Source: JABCYV01 sp035512155 | Lineage (GTDB): Bacteria; Acidobacteriota; Terriglobia; Terriglobales; Acidobacteriaceae | DNA: 64,000 nt | Assembly (NCBI GenBank): GCA_035512155.1 | Contig: DATKEN010000101.1 | Span: 3,588-67,587, forward strand | Reading direction: 5' to 3' | Part shown: in pieces, positions 38,986 to 48,857 of the stretch | Layout of the letters: each line of letters starts with the position of its first letter | Numbering within the stretch: position 1 is the first letter of the stretch | Made by a program: the position numbers and the translations under genes | The notes under the pieces: generated by a model | Seen by the model: only the letters and a program-made list of their open reading frames with translations | What the model was told of the DNA's origin: nothing | The model's database searches: none

Positions 38986-40146
38986 CTACGATTCGGGCTC
39001 CTGGGCGTCTTTCTGGGCCAATTCTGGAGCAACCCGCGGTAGACGGACGGAGACCTGAGTGCCTCGGCCCGGCTCACTCTCCACTACAACGGTTCCTCCA
39101 CGCTCTTTCACAATGCCAAACACGGTGGCGAGTCCCAATCCGTTGCCCTGCCCGGGTTGCTTGGTCGTGAAGAAAGGTTCGAACAAATGGGAACGCGTTT
39201 CTACATTCATGCCAGAGCCAGTATCAGTGACCGTGATCTCAACGCAGGGCGTCAGGCTTGATTTTTGATCAGTCGGATGAACGAGAAAGTCCGCGCAGTT
39301 TCGCGTCCTCACAGTCACGCGGCCGCCATCCGGCATTACGTCGCGGGCGTTCAGCACCAGGTTCATCAGGATCTGCTGAACCTGGGACGGATTGATCATG
39401 ACCGAACCCAGATCATCAGCTAGTGACGTAACCAGTTCGATATTTTCACCGATCAATCGTGCCAGGAGTTCACGCATACTGCTCACGATGTCATTTACTG
39501 ACAGCGCATCCTCCTTGACCGTTCGCGGACGCGCAATCGCCAGCAACTGCTGGATCAAGGCGGCACTCTGCTCGCCGGCCATTCGAATCTCCTGCGCATG
39601 GTGTCGCAAACGGCGATTGCCTCCCAGACCTGCGATCAACAGATCGCAATAGAGCATGATTCCGGTGATCAAGTTATTGAAGTCGTGAGCGACGCCGCCC
39701 AGGAGCCGGCCGACGGCCTCCATCTTCTGTGACTCCTGCAATTGCTGCTCGGAGCGCTTCTGCAGAGTGACATCGCGGACGCTGACAATCAGAAGATCGC
39801 GGTCTCTGACCCGGAAACCGGCGCACGAGACTTTGACACATATCCGCGTACCGTCGCAGCGCAGGCCGGTGAACTCCGCGGCGGGCCAGCCCAGATTGAT
39901 GTCACTCGGAGTGCCAGCCTCGGGGCGATCCGCAATAACAAACTCCGGCCAGCTCCGGCCGTGGATCTCAGAGTTTTGCGAATACCCAAACAGCTGGACA
40001 AAGGCCGGATTGGCGTAACGGACGCGGCCGCACTCACCACGTTCAACCACGGCCAAACTTGCCGGGCAGGCTTCCATAGCCGCGCTTAACATCAACCAAT
40101 CCGGCGATCCTTCCGGTTCTGTCCGAAACTGCGCCCTAGCGCTCAT
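38986..40146 (-). CDS. soluble PAS sensor histidine kinase
   Basis: A 386-residue kinase without membrane segments. A single PAS domain (about 20-140: ACPASLAVVERGECGRVRYA, NPAFVQLFGYSQN) is followed by the H-box GGVAHDFNNLITGIMLYC (His near 172) and a complete HATPase with N box (LMNLVLNARDVM), DTGSGM, and GNGLGLATVFGIV. It is the sole upstream gene of the NtrC-type regulator, with a 30-nt gap, so the two form one system. The signal sensed is unknown. Confidence 0.93.
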   Translation of the reverse strand: MSARAQFRTEPEGSPDWLMLSAAMEACPASLAVVERGECGRVRYANPAFVQLFGYSQNSEIHGRSWPEFVIADRPEAGTPSDINLGWPAAEFTGLRCDGTRICVKVSCAGFRVRDRDLLIVSVRDVTLQKRSEQQLQESQKMEAVGRLLGGVAHDFNNLITGIMLYCDLLIAGLGGNRRLRHHAQEIRMAGEQSAALIQQLLAIARPRTVKEDALSVNDIVSSMRELLARLIGENIELVTSLADDLGSVMINPSQVQQILMNLVLNARDVMPDGGRVTVRTRNCADFLVHPTDQKSSLTPCVEITVTDTGSGMNVETRSHLFEPFFTTKQPGQGNGLGLATVFGIVKERGGTVVVESEPGRGTQVSVRLPRVAPELAQKDAQEPES

Positions 40147-40546
40147 GGCTCAACCGAACTTTCCGTCCCTGCCGGGTCCGAATCAGGAAAGCATTGATCA
40201 GAATTAACTTTGGATGAAAGCAGAACGCACCGCCGCCCAGTATCGAAAGGCGGAATCGCCTCCCAAATCGGGAACACCGCTGCAACACCCAGCGCCTGTG
40301 GGCTCTCCCCATTGAGGAAGTGTAGGCAATCGTCCTATGCCCTGCTAAGGGCGCACGTCACATGCAATTGTGATGGAAGAACAATTTATGAGAGCACCGT
40401 CTGTGGAGAGGCAGGCAAACTTGGTCTGAGTCCTGCCGATAAAGAACTGAAGCAGCGGGTAATCAGGCGGAAGGTGAGATGCCGTTCCGGCTTAAGTGTC
40501 GAAGCTTCTGTGTCAACGGAGCGGCCTGACTGCCGCAAAAGAAAAC
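40147..40546. other. intergenic region with no recognised gene
   Basis: About 400 bp between a divergently facing kinase and the BNR-protein terminator. I see no convincing ORF with translation signals, no tRNA and no strong repeat. A TCACA-N6-TGTGA inverted pair near 40358-40373 has CRP half-sites in reversed order and is not claimed as a site. Confidence 0.5.
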
Positions 40547-40576
40547 GGAGGAGACGGCATTTTCGGCCGCTCCTCC
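40547..40576 (-). terminator. intrinsic terminator of the BNR-repeat gene
   Basis: On the minus strand GGAGGAGCGGCC pairs with GCCGTCTCCTCC (7-bp outer and 4-bp inner stem, one mismatch between), followed by a T-rich run (complement of 40536-40545). It lies 31 nt beyond the stop at 40608. Confidence 0.8.
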
Positions 40577-40607
40577 ATGGATTTGTGAAGGCCCTTCGGC
40601 AAACAGG

Positions 40608-42623
40608 CTAGTTGGACGAGTCACCCATCCCAGCCGCTGCGCTCTGTGGTCCGTTTTCCGGCTGAACGATCACGCCGTCGAACGGGGTAGCGGCCACGAA
40701 ACGTCCGTGCACCACGCTGATGCGGCGCAAAGGGTACCCGGAGTCAGGCCCGCGGTGCCAGCTCCGCCCGCCGTCCTGGCTGGCGAAGACCACACCCGTG
40801 GCCGTGCTGGTAGCCAGCAGGCGCTTGCCGGTTAGGTCGTAGGTAATCGAGCTGATGTTCTTGTCGGGCAGTCCATTCACCATGTGTTCCCAGGTGGTAC
40901 CGGAGTCCGTACTACGGAAAGCGCCTTCCCGCGACGCGACCAGGATCTCGCCATCAGGAGTGATCGCCAAGCCAGACAGGCTGGTCACATAAGAAGACAG
41001 TCCAGCCTGCTGCCAGGCGACTCCATCATCCAAGGAAAACAGGACGTTGGTGCGAGTGGCGGCAACCACCAGGGTGCCCTTCGCCTGCACGGAAACAAAT
41101 TCAGTCTTGCCAGCCACCGGACCCCCACTCCAACTCTTGCCCTGGTTCGTACTAGTGAACAAACCCGCGGAAGTGGCAGCCAGCCAGCGTTTCGGCGTGA
41201 TTTCGATTTCGTTCACCTTAGCGTCTAGCACCGAGCGAACTGCGGTCTTGGTGGCTACGGAAGTTTTCTTTGTTCCCTTCTTAACCGCGCGGACCGAGAC
41301 TTTCTCGTTAACGATGGCGTTAATCGCATGCCATTCGGAACCATCGCGATCCAGCATAAAGATGCCGCGGTTAGTGCCGGCAATCAGAGCGCCATTACTG
41401 GCCTGCTTAAGCGCGAATACATCGCGACCACCGAGGCCAGAACTTTTCTGCTGCCAGCTTTGGCCGCCGTTATGGGTGGAGAAAACTCCGCCGAACTCAC
41501 GGTCGTTTACTACTCCCACAAGCATGCTATTAGGATCACTTTGGTCGGCCAGAATCGCCGTGACGTAGCGGTGGGTGTAACCGTGGTTGGAAGCCAGGAA
41601 AGTCTGCGCGCCGTCCTCGCTAGCCATCACGCCGCTGCGATCGGTGGCCAACAGAACGCGGTTCGAGTTACGCGGATCCACCACCACGTCGTTCACTACG
41701 ACTTCAGAATTGGTTACGTGCTTCCAGGTCTTGCCTGCATCCACGGTCTTCCATAGCCCTTCTGTCGTGCCGGCATAGACCGTGGCTGGATTGATCGGAT
41801 CCTGCTTCAGGACGCGAGTACGCCGTGCTGAGAACGGAATTCCCTGCAGTTTTTGGAACAGGTCACCGGCGCTGTCACTCTTGTAGATTCCAGAACAGGC
41901 ACTAGCGAATACTACCGACGAATTCGTGGCGTCGACGATGATCGAAAACACGTCCGAATCATCGATCATGCCTTTATTAATGTGATGCCAGGTGGCGCCG
42001 CCGTCACTAGTCTTCCACGCCAGATGCCAGGTGCCTGCGTATACCACGTCCGGATTCTTGGGATCAATGGCAGCGGATTCAATGTTCTTGATTTCGGGAT
42101 TCGAGGCAGAGATTCGCTCCCATCTGTCGCCGCCATCCCGGCTGCGGAAAACTCCGTCGAGAGCGCCCGCCACCAATACCTTGGAATCGGAAGCAGAGAG
42201 CGCCATGGCACGAATCGATTTTCCGTGCATCGCGGGAAGAGCTTCCCAGTTTTTGCCGCCGTCATGACTGCGAAACAGGTCGCCGGCTTGCTGGTTTTCG
42301 ACGCTCCAGGCTGAAACATATATATGTTTGGAGTTGTGGGGATCGATGGCGATGTGATCCAGCACGTAGTCGTCGCCACTACCCAGGTGCGCAAAGTGGA
42401 ACCAGCTATGCCCGCCATCCTCAGAAGAGAAGATGCTTCCGCTGCTGGTACCGAGGAAAATATGATCAGGATTGCGAGGATCGTAACTCAAGCTGCGAAC
42501 ATCCCCTCCATCCGGCCCCAGAACTGTCCACTGATTGGCCCACAAAGTGGTGGCACAGAACAGTCCAATTGCTAATGTAATCAGATACTTACGAGAGATG
42601 CCCGAAAATGCTCTCGAATTCAT
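40608..42623 (-). CDS. secreted BNR/sortilin-type beta-propeller protein
   Basis: A 671-residue exported protein with a signal peptide (YLITLAIGLFCATTLWA). About eleven Asp-box motifs (S-x-D-x-G-x-x-W) recur every 40-55 residues, for example SSEDGGHSW, SHDGGKNWE, TSDGGATWH, STDSGTTWEH and SQDGGRSWH, giving one or two beta propellers of the VPS10/YCF48 type. Catalytic sialidase residues are not evident, so a structural or binding role is likelier than a glycosidase. It lies between two regulator operons and has its own terminator. Function unknown. Confidence 0.82.
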   Translation of the reverse strand: MNSRAFSGISRKYLITLAIGLFCATTLWANQWTVLGPDGGDVRSLSYDPRNPDHIFLGTSSGSIFSSEDGGHSWFHFAHLGSGDDYVLDHIAIDPHNSKHIYVSAWSVENQQAGDLFRSHDGGKNWEALPAMHGKSIRAMALSASDSKVLVAGALDGVFRSRDGGDRWERISASNPEIKNIESAAIDPKNPDVVYAGTWHLAWKTSDGGATWHHINKGMIDDSDVFSIIVDATNSSVVFASACSGIYKSDSAGDLFQKLQGIPFSARRTRVLKQDPINPATVYAGTTEGLWKTVDAGKTWKHVTNSEVVVNDVVVDPRNSNRVLLATDRSGVMASEDGAQTFLASNHGYTHRYVTAILADQSDPNSMLVGVVNDREFGGVFSTHNGGQSWQQKSSGLGGRDVFALKQASNGALIAGTNRGIFMLDRDGSEWHAINAIVNEKVSVRAVKKGTKKTSVATKTAVRSVLDAKVNEIEITPKRWLAATSAGLFTSTNQGKSWSGGPVAGKTEFVSVQAKGTLVVAATRTNVLFSLDDGVAWQQAGLSSYVTSLSGLAITPDGEILVASREGAFRSTDSGTTWEHMVNGLPDKNISSITYDLTGKRLLATSTATGVVFASQDGGRSWHRGPDSGYPLRRISVVHGRFVAATPFDGVIVQPENGPQSAAAGMGDSSN

Positions 42624-42774
42624 AGGTGACTTTGCCCCTGGCGAAAAAATGTGCCTAACCGGGCCAGAGTGACAGCGTAACCCATTGCGATCAAGTTACG
42701 TAAGGGAGGTAGACAAAGGGCCAGTCGAGTTTCCGCCTCGACCGGCCTTGTCGAGTAGCAGTTAACTTGTTGCG

Positions 42775-44397
42775 CTATTGCGCCTTCGGTTTGGCCGCCT
42801 TTCTCTTGGGCGCCGCAGGGTGATCCGGAATCGCCTTCACCACTCCTTCATTCACTGGTTGCGTGCCCTCGCCAGAGAACGTGGCGCCAGCAGGAACCAC
42901 CCAGTATTCGGCGGTTTTCGTTCCCCCGCTGCCGGTTCGCACCTCGATGCGGCTTGGGTCAATTCCCTGCTTGGCTTCGCCTCCCGTCAGATAAGCTTTG
43001 GAATCGACGGCACGCTCTGCCGCTAGATTCTTGCGCTTCTCGGTCGGCTCCACATTGCCGACAATTACGAGCTTGTTGTCAGCATTCTGCTGCAGATTCT
43101 TCGCCACGTCGTCGAGAATAGCTTTGCAGGTGTTGTCCACGCGCCAAGGTTTGTTCACGTTAGGGAAGTCGCATTGGCTCAGCTTGCTGGCCTGCGGCGG
43201 AGGCGGAGGCGGAACCTCGACGTTAACTTGGCTCGAAGACGAAGTCGTCAAACCACGGGAGTCAGTGCAGGTCGCACTCACGGTGATCGGACCAGCGGAA
43301 GCGCCGGTCGTGTCCAGGGTGGCCGTTCCTCCGCTGCCGGAGACACTGCCCCCGGTTGCGGTCCAACCACTGACCGTCACTGGCACGCCGTCCGGACTGG
43401 TGCAATTGCAGGTAAGAGTGGAAGACGTGCCCGCCTGAACGGAAGCCGGACTCGCGGAGCATGACATGGTAGGAGGATTCTTTGGCGGTTCTTTGACGGT
43501 GAAATTTGCCGTGCAGCTCGCCTCACCATTCTTCTTCATCTTGTGATCGGCAATATGCGCGGTCACGGTGTAGCTGCCGCCCGCGAGGCCATTCGTATCA
43601 ATATTGGCGGTGTTGTCCTTGCTAGTGACCTTTCCGCCGCTGCTGCTCCAAGTGTAAGTAAGATCGTGCTTGGGATTGAAGTTGCTGCCGGTCGCCGTCG
43701 CCGTCACTGGCTCACCCACCATGACTTCGCTGGGTTGTACGGCACAACTGGCGGTAGGTGGAACCTCCGGCGCTCCACCGACGTAAAAGAGGATGCCACT
43801 TCGCAGGCGAACCCCGCCCCAATTTGGGCGCCTCAAGCCAGGCTGGCTCGGAGGAACTACGTTCGAAAAGTTCTCGGACACCCACTGATAGTCAGCTTCG
43901 AACAGACGAATTCCGAAGCCACGGCTCACCGGAATATCGATCCCCCCCCCGAGAATCGCTCCAATTCGGTTGTGGGGGCCACTAAAGGAATCATTTAGAC
44001 GATTCCAACCAAGCAATGTATGGGCAAAGTAGTTGATGCCCTCCCCTCTCCAAGTCAGGCGGGGACCGGCGCTCACGGTCTCAATGTTCTTCGCCACTTT
44101 GCCGAAGTTCACTCCGGAATCTGCTTCCAGGGCAAGGTTCTTCGTGAAATTATAAGCGAAGGCAAAGCCAGCGCCCCTTGGCATACCCCCAACATTTTGG
44201 GACTGAACCGGAGTAGTTCCCGCGATCGGTACACTCCCACGCGGATCCAACCATTGATAGCCGATAAAAACGTCGGCTTTAGGCGTGGCTTGTTCCTGAG
44301 CCAGCGCGGCGACCGACAACAGAAACATTGCGACCACCGTCATCGCGATTGCGAGACACGGCACACGCCGACTGCTTTTCCTGCTACGAAGTGACAT
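42775..44397 (-). CDS. outer-membrane barrel with PKD-like repeats and OmpA-like C-terminus
   Basis: A 540-residue envelope protein. Signal peptide (CLAIAMTVVAMFLLSVAALA), then an eight-stranded barrel of the OmpW/OmpA type (ADVFIGYQWLDPRG to GVRLRSGILFYVGG), two to three Ig/PKD-like modules with Cys pairs (PTASCAVQPSEVMVG, PTMSCSASPASVQAG), a Pro hinge and an OmpA-like domain (KAILDDVAKNLQQNADNKLV, IVGNVEPTEKRKNLAAERAV). The final 20 residues are Lys/Ala/Pro-rich. OmpA domains bind peptidoglycan, so it probably tethers the outer membrane. ATG at 44397 has GGAGG 5 nt upstream; the frame is open 54 codons earlier but without a signal. Confidence 0.85.
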   Translation of the reverse strand: MSLRSRKSSRRVPCLAIAMTVVAMFLLSVAALAQEQATPKADVFIGYQWLDPRGSVPIAGTTPVQSQNVGGMPRGAGFAFAYNFTKNLALEADSGVNFGKVAKNIETVSAGPRLTWRGEGINYFAHTLLGWNRLNDSFSGPHNRIGAILGGGIDIPVSRGFGIRLFEADYQWVSENFSNVVPPSQPGLRRPNWGGVRLRSGILFYVGGAPEVPPTASCAVQPSEVMVGEPVTATATGSNFNPKHDLTYTWSSSGGKVTSKDNTANIDTNGLAGGSYTVTAHIADHKMKKNGEASCTANFTVKEPPKNPPTMSCSASPASVQAGTSSTLTCNCTSPDGVPVTVSGWTATGGSVSGSGGTATLDTTGASAGPITVSATCTDSRGLTTSSSSQVNVEVPPPPPPQASKLSQCDFPNVNKPWRVDNTCKAILDDVAKNLQQNADNKLVIVGNVEPTEKRKNLAAERAVDSKAYLTGGEAKQGIDPSRIEVRTGSGGTKTAEYWVVPAGATFSGEGTQPVNEGVVKAIPDHPAAPKRKAAKPKAQ

Positions 44398-44755
44398 GCA
44401 ATCCTCCGGAAACTGACGGGTCAACCTAGTGTTCATGGGCAATCTCAAGATCGCGGTAGCGTAGACCAATTCCCCGCATGGAAAATTCTCGAGACGCATG
44501 CCATCAAACCAACGAGCCTTAGAACCACAAACTCTAGCCCAACGATTGGCACCCGGCATATTATTCGCAGGGTTCCTGTAGAGTCAACTAGGCGAACCGC
44601 TAAGTTAAATTCAGCCGCGACCAATAATCCGAAAATCTCACATTGATATTTTCGCTTTCTGCCGTAACACGAAGCTGGGGTCAAAGCTGGTCAGGGGCTT
44701 CACAGGCTTGCAGGTAATCGGCTGAGCCTCAATAATGACTGCTGGCCGCAAATCT
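44398..44755. other. divergent intergenic region, 358 bp, no gene recognised
   Basis: This stretch separates the OmpA-like gene (minus strand) from the NtrC-type regulator (plus strand). It must hold both promoters. I see no near-consensus -35/-10 pair and no perfect sigma-54 site (TGGCAC occurs at 44546-44551 but lacks a correctly spaced GC), so I assign none. Confidence 0.4.
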
Positions 44756-46153
44756 ATGAACCAGGAAAAAGTACTGATCGTCGAGGACGAAGACAATGAG
44801 CGGACAGGTCTGGCTGAGCTAGTGTCCGCGTGGGGCTACCGCGCCGAAACCGCGAGAGATGGCGCGGAGGGTTTGGAGAAAATAGCTAGTTGGTCCCCTT
44901 CCATCATTGTCACCGATATGAAAATGCCGCGCATGGGAGGCCTGGAGCTTCTCGAAAAATTGGCAACCGATGACCAGACTAGAGCGGTCGTCGTAGTCAC
45001 CGCTCAAGGCACGATTGACAGCGCGGTGCAAGCCATGCGTATGGGCGCTTACGATTACATCACCAAACCGATTGATACGGCGCGATTGCGCACTATTCTG
45101 CAGAATGCTTCGACTCTGCTGGGCACGCGGGTCGAACTCGAGGTCACCCGCCGTAAGTTGCGGGATGCAGGCTCTCTCGGCAGTCTTGTAGGTCCCTCTA
45201 AGAAAATGCAAGAAATTTTCCGCCTGATTGAAATGGTGGCTCCCAGCACCGCATCCGTCTTAATCACCGGGGCCAGCGGCACCGGTAAGGAACTGGTGGC
45301 GCGTACCGTCCACGAGCTCAGCCCTCGCCGGGGTAAACCTTTTGTTCCAATCAATTGCGCTGCCATTCCAGAAACCTTAATCGAGAGCGAAATCTTCGGT
45401 CACGAAAAGGGCGCCTTCACGGGCGCGCTGGAGCGACGTACCGGCTGCTTTGAACTGGCGGAAGGCGGAACCTTGCTGCTGGATGAAATTGGTGAAATGC
45501 CGGTCCCCACTCAAGCCAAGCTTCTACGGGTCCTTGAAGACCGCAAGTTGCGGCGGTTGGGAAGCAAAGTGGAGACCACGGTGGACGTTCGCGTACTCGC
45601 GGCCACGAATAAGGTGCCCGAAGATGCGGTGGCCCGCGGCGAGCTGCGCAACGACCTTTACTACCGACTGAACGTGTTTAACATCCATATGCCACCGCTG
45701 AGGGAGCACAAAGAAGACATTCCCGATCTGGTGCAGACCCTGCTCGGCGAAATGAGCGCCAAGCACGGGCGAAAGGTAGCGGCGGTGAGCGAGGCTGTGC
45801 TCAATCTATTTCGCAATTACTCTTGGCCCGGCAACACCCGTGAGTTGCGCAACACACTGGAGCGGGCTGTGATCGTCTGCGACGGTGCCGTGATCGAAAC
45901 TAAGCATTTGCCGCCAGGGTTTGGGTTGTCGACGGTCCGGCCCCCGGTCGACGATCCGGACGCCATACGTCTCGGAGTGGGCACCACGGTGGGAGAGGCA
46001 GAGAAACTGCTAATACTGAAAACTCTTGAAGCCACCAGCAACAATAAAACCCGGGCAGCCGAGATTCTCGGCATCAGCCTGAAAACCCTGCATAATAAGC
46101 TCAAGGAGTACGGCAGCGCGCCCGCCGAAACGGCATCGGCCAAGGAAGGATGA
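44756..46153 (+). CDS. NtrC-family sigma-54 response regulator
   Basis: A 465-residue regulator: receiver domain (EKVLIVEDEDNE, phosphoacceptor Asp in IVTDMKMPRM, Lys in YITKPIDT), sigma-54 AAA+ domain with GASGTGKE, GAFTGALE and EGGTLLLDEIGEM, and a Fis-type HTH (AAEILGISLKTLHNKLKEYG). ATG at 44756 starts the receiver domain; an in-frame ATG seven codons earlier is possible, and neither has a good ribosome-binding site. The kinase gene follows after 92 nt on the same strand and is its obvious partner. Distinct in sequence from the regulator at 37549. Confidence 0.95.
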   Translation: MNQEKVLIVEDEDNERTGLAELVSAWGYRAETARDGAEGLEKIASWSPSIIVTDMKMPRMGGLELLEKLATDDQTRAVVVVTAQGTIDSAVQAMRMGAYDYITKPIDTARLRTILQNASTLLGTRVELEVTRRKLRDAGSLGSLVGPSKKMQEIFRLIEMVAPSTASVLITGASGTGKELVARTVHELSPRRGKPFVPINCAAIPETLIESEIFGHEKGAFTGALERRTGCFELAEGGTLLLDEIGEMPVPTQAKLLRVLEDRKLRRLGSKVETTVDVRVLAATNKVPEDAVARGELRNDLYYRLNVFNIHMPPLREHKEDIPDLVQTLLGEMSAKHGRKVAAVSEAVLNLFRNYSWPGNTRELRNTLERAVIVCDGAVIETKHLPPGFGLSTVRPPVDDPDAIRLGVGTTVGEAEKLLILKTLEATSNNKTRAAEILGISLKTLHNKLKEYGSAPAETASAKEG

Positions 46154-46245
46154 ACCTAGGCTGTCGCTTGGGCGGCTGGTTAGCATCGGGGTATCGGGCA
46201 GTTATTCGAACTAGCCCAGCCTGTCGAAGCGCTTGACGAGAGGGC

Positions 46246-48108
46246 ATGCGCCGAAGAACAAAACTCGTGCTCGCCATCACTTTGATGGTGGTAGTGCTCG
46301 CGTCCGCGTTTTCCTACATCTATATCTCGGAGTTGCTGCGTCAGGGGGTTACGACGGCTAGTGAATCTGCCTCCCAGTTGACTTCCAATCTCGCCTACCT
46401 GGCGGCGAATGCTGCCCCGGACTTGAGCAGCACCAAGGTGAATACTGCTGATCCGAAAGCAGTGCGCCGGGCGATTGCTTACTATCTGAGCACCGATCGC
46501 AATCTGAACGATGCTTTGCAATCGGTAGTAAGCACCTGGCCGATGATTTACGACGCGGCGATTGTAGATGCCGACGGCAATGCGATCCTCCACACTAATC
46601 CGGACCTGGTGGGCAAGCGCATTCCTGTTCGGCCCGATTTCCAACTGGTAAAGAACGCCGACTTCCGTAAGCAATTTCGCCTGTTGTACAACTCCCCTAC
46701 CGTCTACGATGTGCGCCTGCCGCTCACATTGGATGACGCTCCCTTCGGGAGAATCCACGTGGGTGTTTCCACTGTGTTTCTGAAAAGCGAACTCACCCCC
46801 CACTTGCGCCGGGCGGCCATCTTATCTGCTCTTGCCATTTTGCTTTCCATGTTATTAGCGGCGGGACTCTCCCGTCTGGCATTGGGTCCTCTGGAGCGCC
46901 TAAGCCGCAGCCTGGATAGCGTAACCGGAGGAAATCCGGAAGCGGTTACCGAGGACGCTGGGCGCGATGAATACGGGTTGGTTACGCTGAAGATCGCGCA
47001 TCTTGGCCGCCAGATGCGTGACGCCAAAGAGATCTTTTCCGCCTTGAAGGACAACGTGGATCAGATCATGGGCAACCTGCAAGACGGTCTGATGTTGTTC
47101 ACCCGTGATTCGCATGTCGTGCTGGTGAGCGCTTCCGTGGAACGCTTCCTCGGCCGGCCACGACGAGAGTTACTGGGCCGCACAGTGAAAGAGATTTTCT
47201 CTTCTGATTCGCCTCTGGGCGTACAGGTGCAGGAGGCCTTTCAACTGCGAAGCGCAATTCTGCAGCGCGAAGTGGAGTCGCCGAGCGGAAAGCGAGTGCA
47301 GATCTCGCTCGACTTCATTCAGGAAAGAGGAGCGCAGATCGGCGCCCTGCTTACCATGCGCGATGCTGAGTCGGTCCGGCGCATCGAAGATGAAATAGAG
47401 ATGTCGCGCCGGCTTTCCGCCAGCGGCCGTCTCACCCGCGGTGTCGCCCACGAAGTCAAGAATCCCATCAACGCTATCGTGCTGCACTTGCAGTTGCTGC
47501 AAAACAAGCTGCAACAGATCGATCCTGATACGCGGCGGCACATGGATATCATCGGTAGCGAGATCTACCGTTTGGACCGTGTGGTTCAGATCCTAGTCGA
47601 CTTCACTCGGCCGCGCGATCTCCGCCTAGAGGAAATCGACCTGCGGCGGCTGTTGGAGGACGTCACTACGCTGGCCACGCCTGATGCGGAACAACACGGA
47701 GTCACCTTAACTTGCGAATTACCGCCAGAGCCGCTATCTGTCAAGGTGGACGCCGACCTGATGAAGCAGGCCATCCTGAATGTGGTTCTCAACGGCGTGC
47801 AAGCCATGCCACAGGGAGGACTGCTGACGGTTTCGGCTCGGCGGGAAGACGAGATCGTGGTCACCGAGGTTCGGGACCAAGGCAGCGGTATTCCGCATGA
47901 ACTCCAGGAAAAGGTTTTCGAGTTGTACTTTACTACCAAGAAAGCCGGCTCTGGCATCGGGCTGGCGCAAACCTTCCAGATTCTGCAATGGCATTACGGA
48001 TCCGTAGATTTCCAGTCGGTGCAGGGTCAGGGCACAACGTTCCGGCTCCGCCTCCCTATGGCTGAATCCCGGTCGGACACCTTGAAAGAGGCAGCAACTC
48101 GCACCTAA
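46246..48108 (+). CDS. membrane sensor histidine kinase with periplasmic sensor, HAMP and PAS
   Basis: A 620-residue kinase. TM1 about residues 7-28 (LVLAITLMVVVLASAFSYIY), a 155-residue periplasmic region containing a Cache-like core (MIYDAAIVDADGNAILHTNP), TM2 near 188-210 (AAILSALAILLSMLLAAGL), HAMP-type linker (LALGPLERLSRSLDSVTGG), a PAS segment with a VERFLGRPRREL turn, HisKA H-box TRGVAHEVKNPINAIVLHL and a HATPase domain (DQGSGIP, GSGIGLAQTFQIL). It pairs with the regulator directly upstream. The ligand is unknown; a small-molecule Cache-type signal is plausible. Confidence 0.93.
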   Translation: MRRRTKLVLAITLMVVVLASAFSYIYISELLRQGVTTASESASQLTSNLAYLAANAAPDLSSTKVNTADPKAVRRAIAYYLSTDRNLNDALQSVVSTWPMIYDAAIVDADGNAILHTNPDLVGKRIPVRPDFQLVKNADFRKQFRLLYNSPTVYDVRLPLTLDDAPFGRIHVGVSTVFLKSELTPHLRRAAILSALAILLSMLLAAGLSRLALGPLERLSRSLDSVTGGNPEAVTEDAGRDEYGLVTLKIAHLGRQMRDAKEIFSALKDNVDQIMGNLQDGLMLFTRDSHVVLVSASVERFLGRPRRELLGRTVKEIFSSDSPLGVQVQEAFQLRSAILQREVESPSGKRVQISLDFIQERGAQIGALLTMRDAESVRRIEDEIEMSRRLSASGRLTRGVAHEVKNPINAIVLHLQLLQNKLQQIDPDTRRHMDIIGSEIYRLDRVVQILVDFTRPRDLRLEEIDLRRLLEDVTTLATPDAEQHGVTLTCELPPEPLSVKVDADLMKQAILNVVLNGVQAMPQGGLLTVSARREDEIVVTEVRDQGSGIPHELQEKVFELYFTTKKAGSGIGLAQTFQILQWHYGSVDFQSVQGQGTTFRLRLPMAESRSDTLKEAATRT

Positions 48109-48190
48109 GCAGTGGAAGAGTAGCGATGCCTCGCTCCGGAGCGTAGAATCGTCCCACTCGCCCGGAACGTCCCGGGAACGAAGTTTGAAT

Positions 48191-48811
48191 ATGTCTCTGG
48201 CCGCTGTCCTCATCGTCTGCGGGCTCGTCGCTTCGCCCTCAATGGGCGTTGCGGATAGCTCTGCAGTGCCCGTAATAGCAAAACAGAACCAGCGGGCACA
48301 GGATTCCCCTCCAACCGCTCCTCAGCCGGAAACACCTACGCCCCCAGCGCAAAGCAAGCCGGAGCCACCGTCAGCACCGCCACAAACTCCCGCTCCTGCT
48401 ACACAATCTGAGAATCCGCAGCCTGACTCAACCGACAAGAAGCCTGCCGCCGCCGCTACCAAGAAGCGTCACCGAAAACGCAAGCCGACCGCACAGCCGG
48501 AGTCAAGCCCGGCTAAGACTGTGGTACCCAATGGCAGCACGACGGATCCCAAGGCGCAGATTGCTCCGAGTGTTACCGACGCACAGGCTTCTCATCAACG
48601 CCAGAACACTGCCCAGTTGCTGGACTCTACCGACGCAAATCTAAAAAAGCTTGCTGGCCATCAACTCACCGCCAGCCAGCAGGACACGATGAAGCAGATT
48701 CAATCCTACGTCGAACAAGCTAAGGTTGCTGACGCTGCCGGCGATCTGCAAATGGCACACAATCTCGCCTTCAAGGCTCGCCTGCTCTCGGATGAACTGG
48801 TGAAACCCTAA
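48191..48811 (+). CDS. exported Pro/Gln-rich protein with helical C-terminus, unknown
   Basis: A 206-residue protein. Signal peptide (LAAVLIVCGLVASPSMGVA) precedes a low-complexity Pro/Gln/Thr/Ala linker from about residue 30 to 130, with a Lys/Arg patch KKRHRKRKP. The last 70 residues are helical (NLKKLAGHQLTASQQDTMKQ, IQSYVEQAKVADAAGD, LAFKARLLSDELVK), a TPR-like or coiled-coil unit. It follows the kinase on the same strand by 82 nt. ATG at 48191 preferred over the TTG two codons earlier. Possibly an envelope scaffold; family not recognised. Confidence 0.65.
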   Translation: MSLAAVLIVCGLVASPSMGVADSSAVPVIAKQNQRAQDSPPTAPQPETPTPPAQSKPEPPSAPPQTPAPATQSENPQPDSTDKKPAAAATKKRHRKRKPTAQPESSPAKTVVPNGSTTDPKAQIAPSVTDAQASHQRQNTAQLLDSTDANLKKLAGHQLTASQQDTMKQIQSYVEQAKVADAAGDLQMAHNLAFKARLLSDELVKP

Positions 48812-48857
48812 GGGAAGGCTTTCGGGCCTCAGGGTTCAGGTTCAATTCTTGCAACGA

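Noticed and set aside
40358..40373. TCACA-N6-TGTGA inverted pair as another CRP site
   Set aside because: The half-sites are in the reverse order to the CRP consensus and no promoter is placed relative to it.
42775..43480. Pro/Gly-rich and PKD repeats as a tandem DNA repeat or CRISPR-like array
   Set aside because: The DNA is not a regular repeat-spacer series; similarity is at the protein level.
44546..44570. TGGCACCCGGCATATT as sigma-54 promoter for the NtrC-type regulator
   Set aside because: There is no GC dinucleotide at the required distance.
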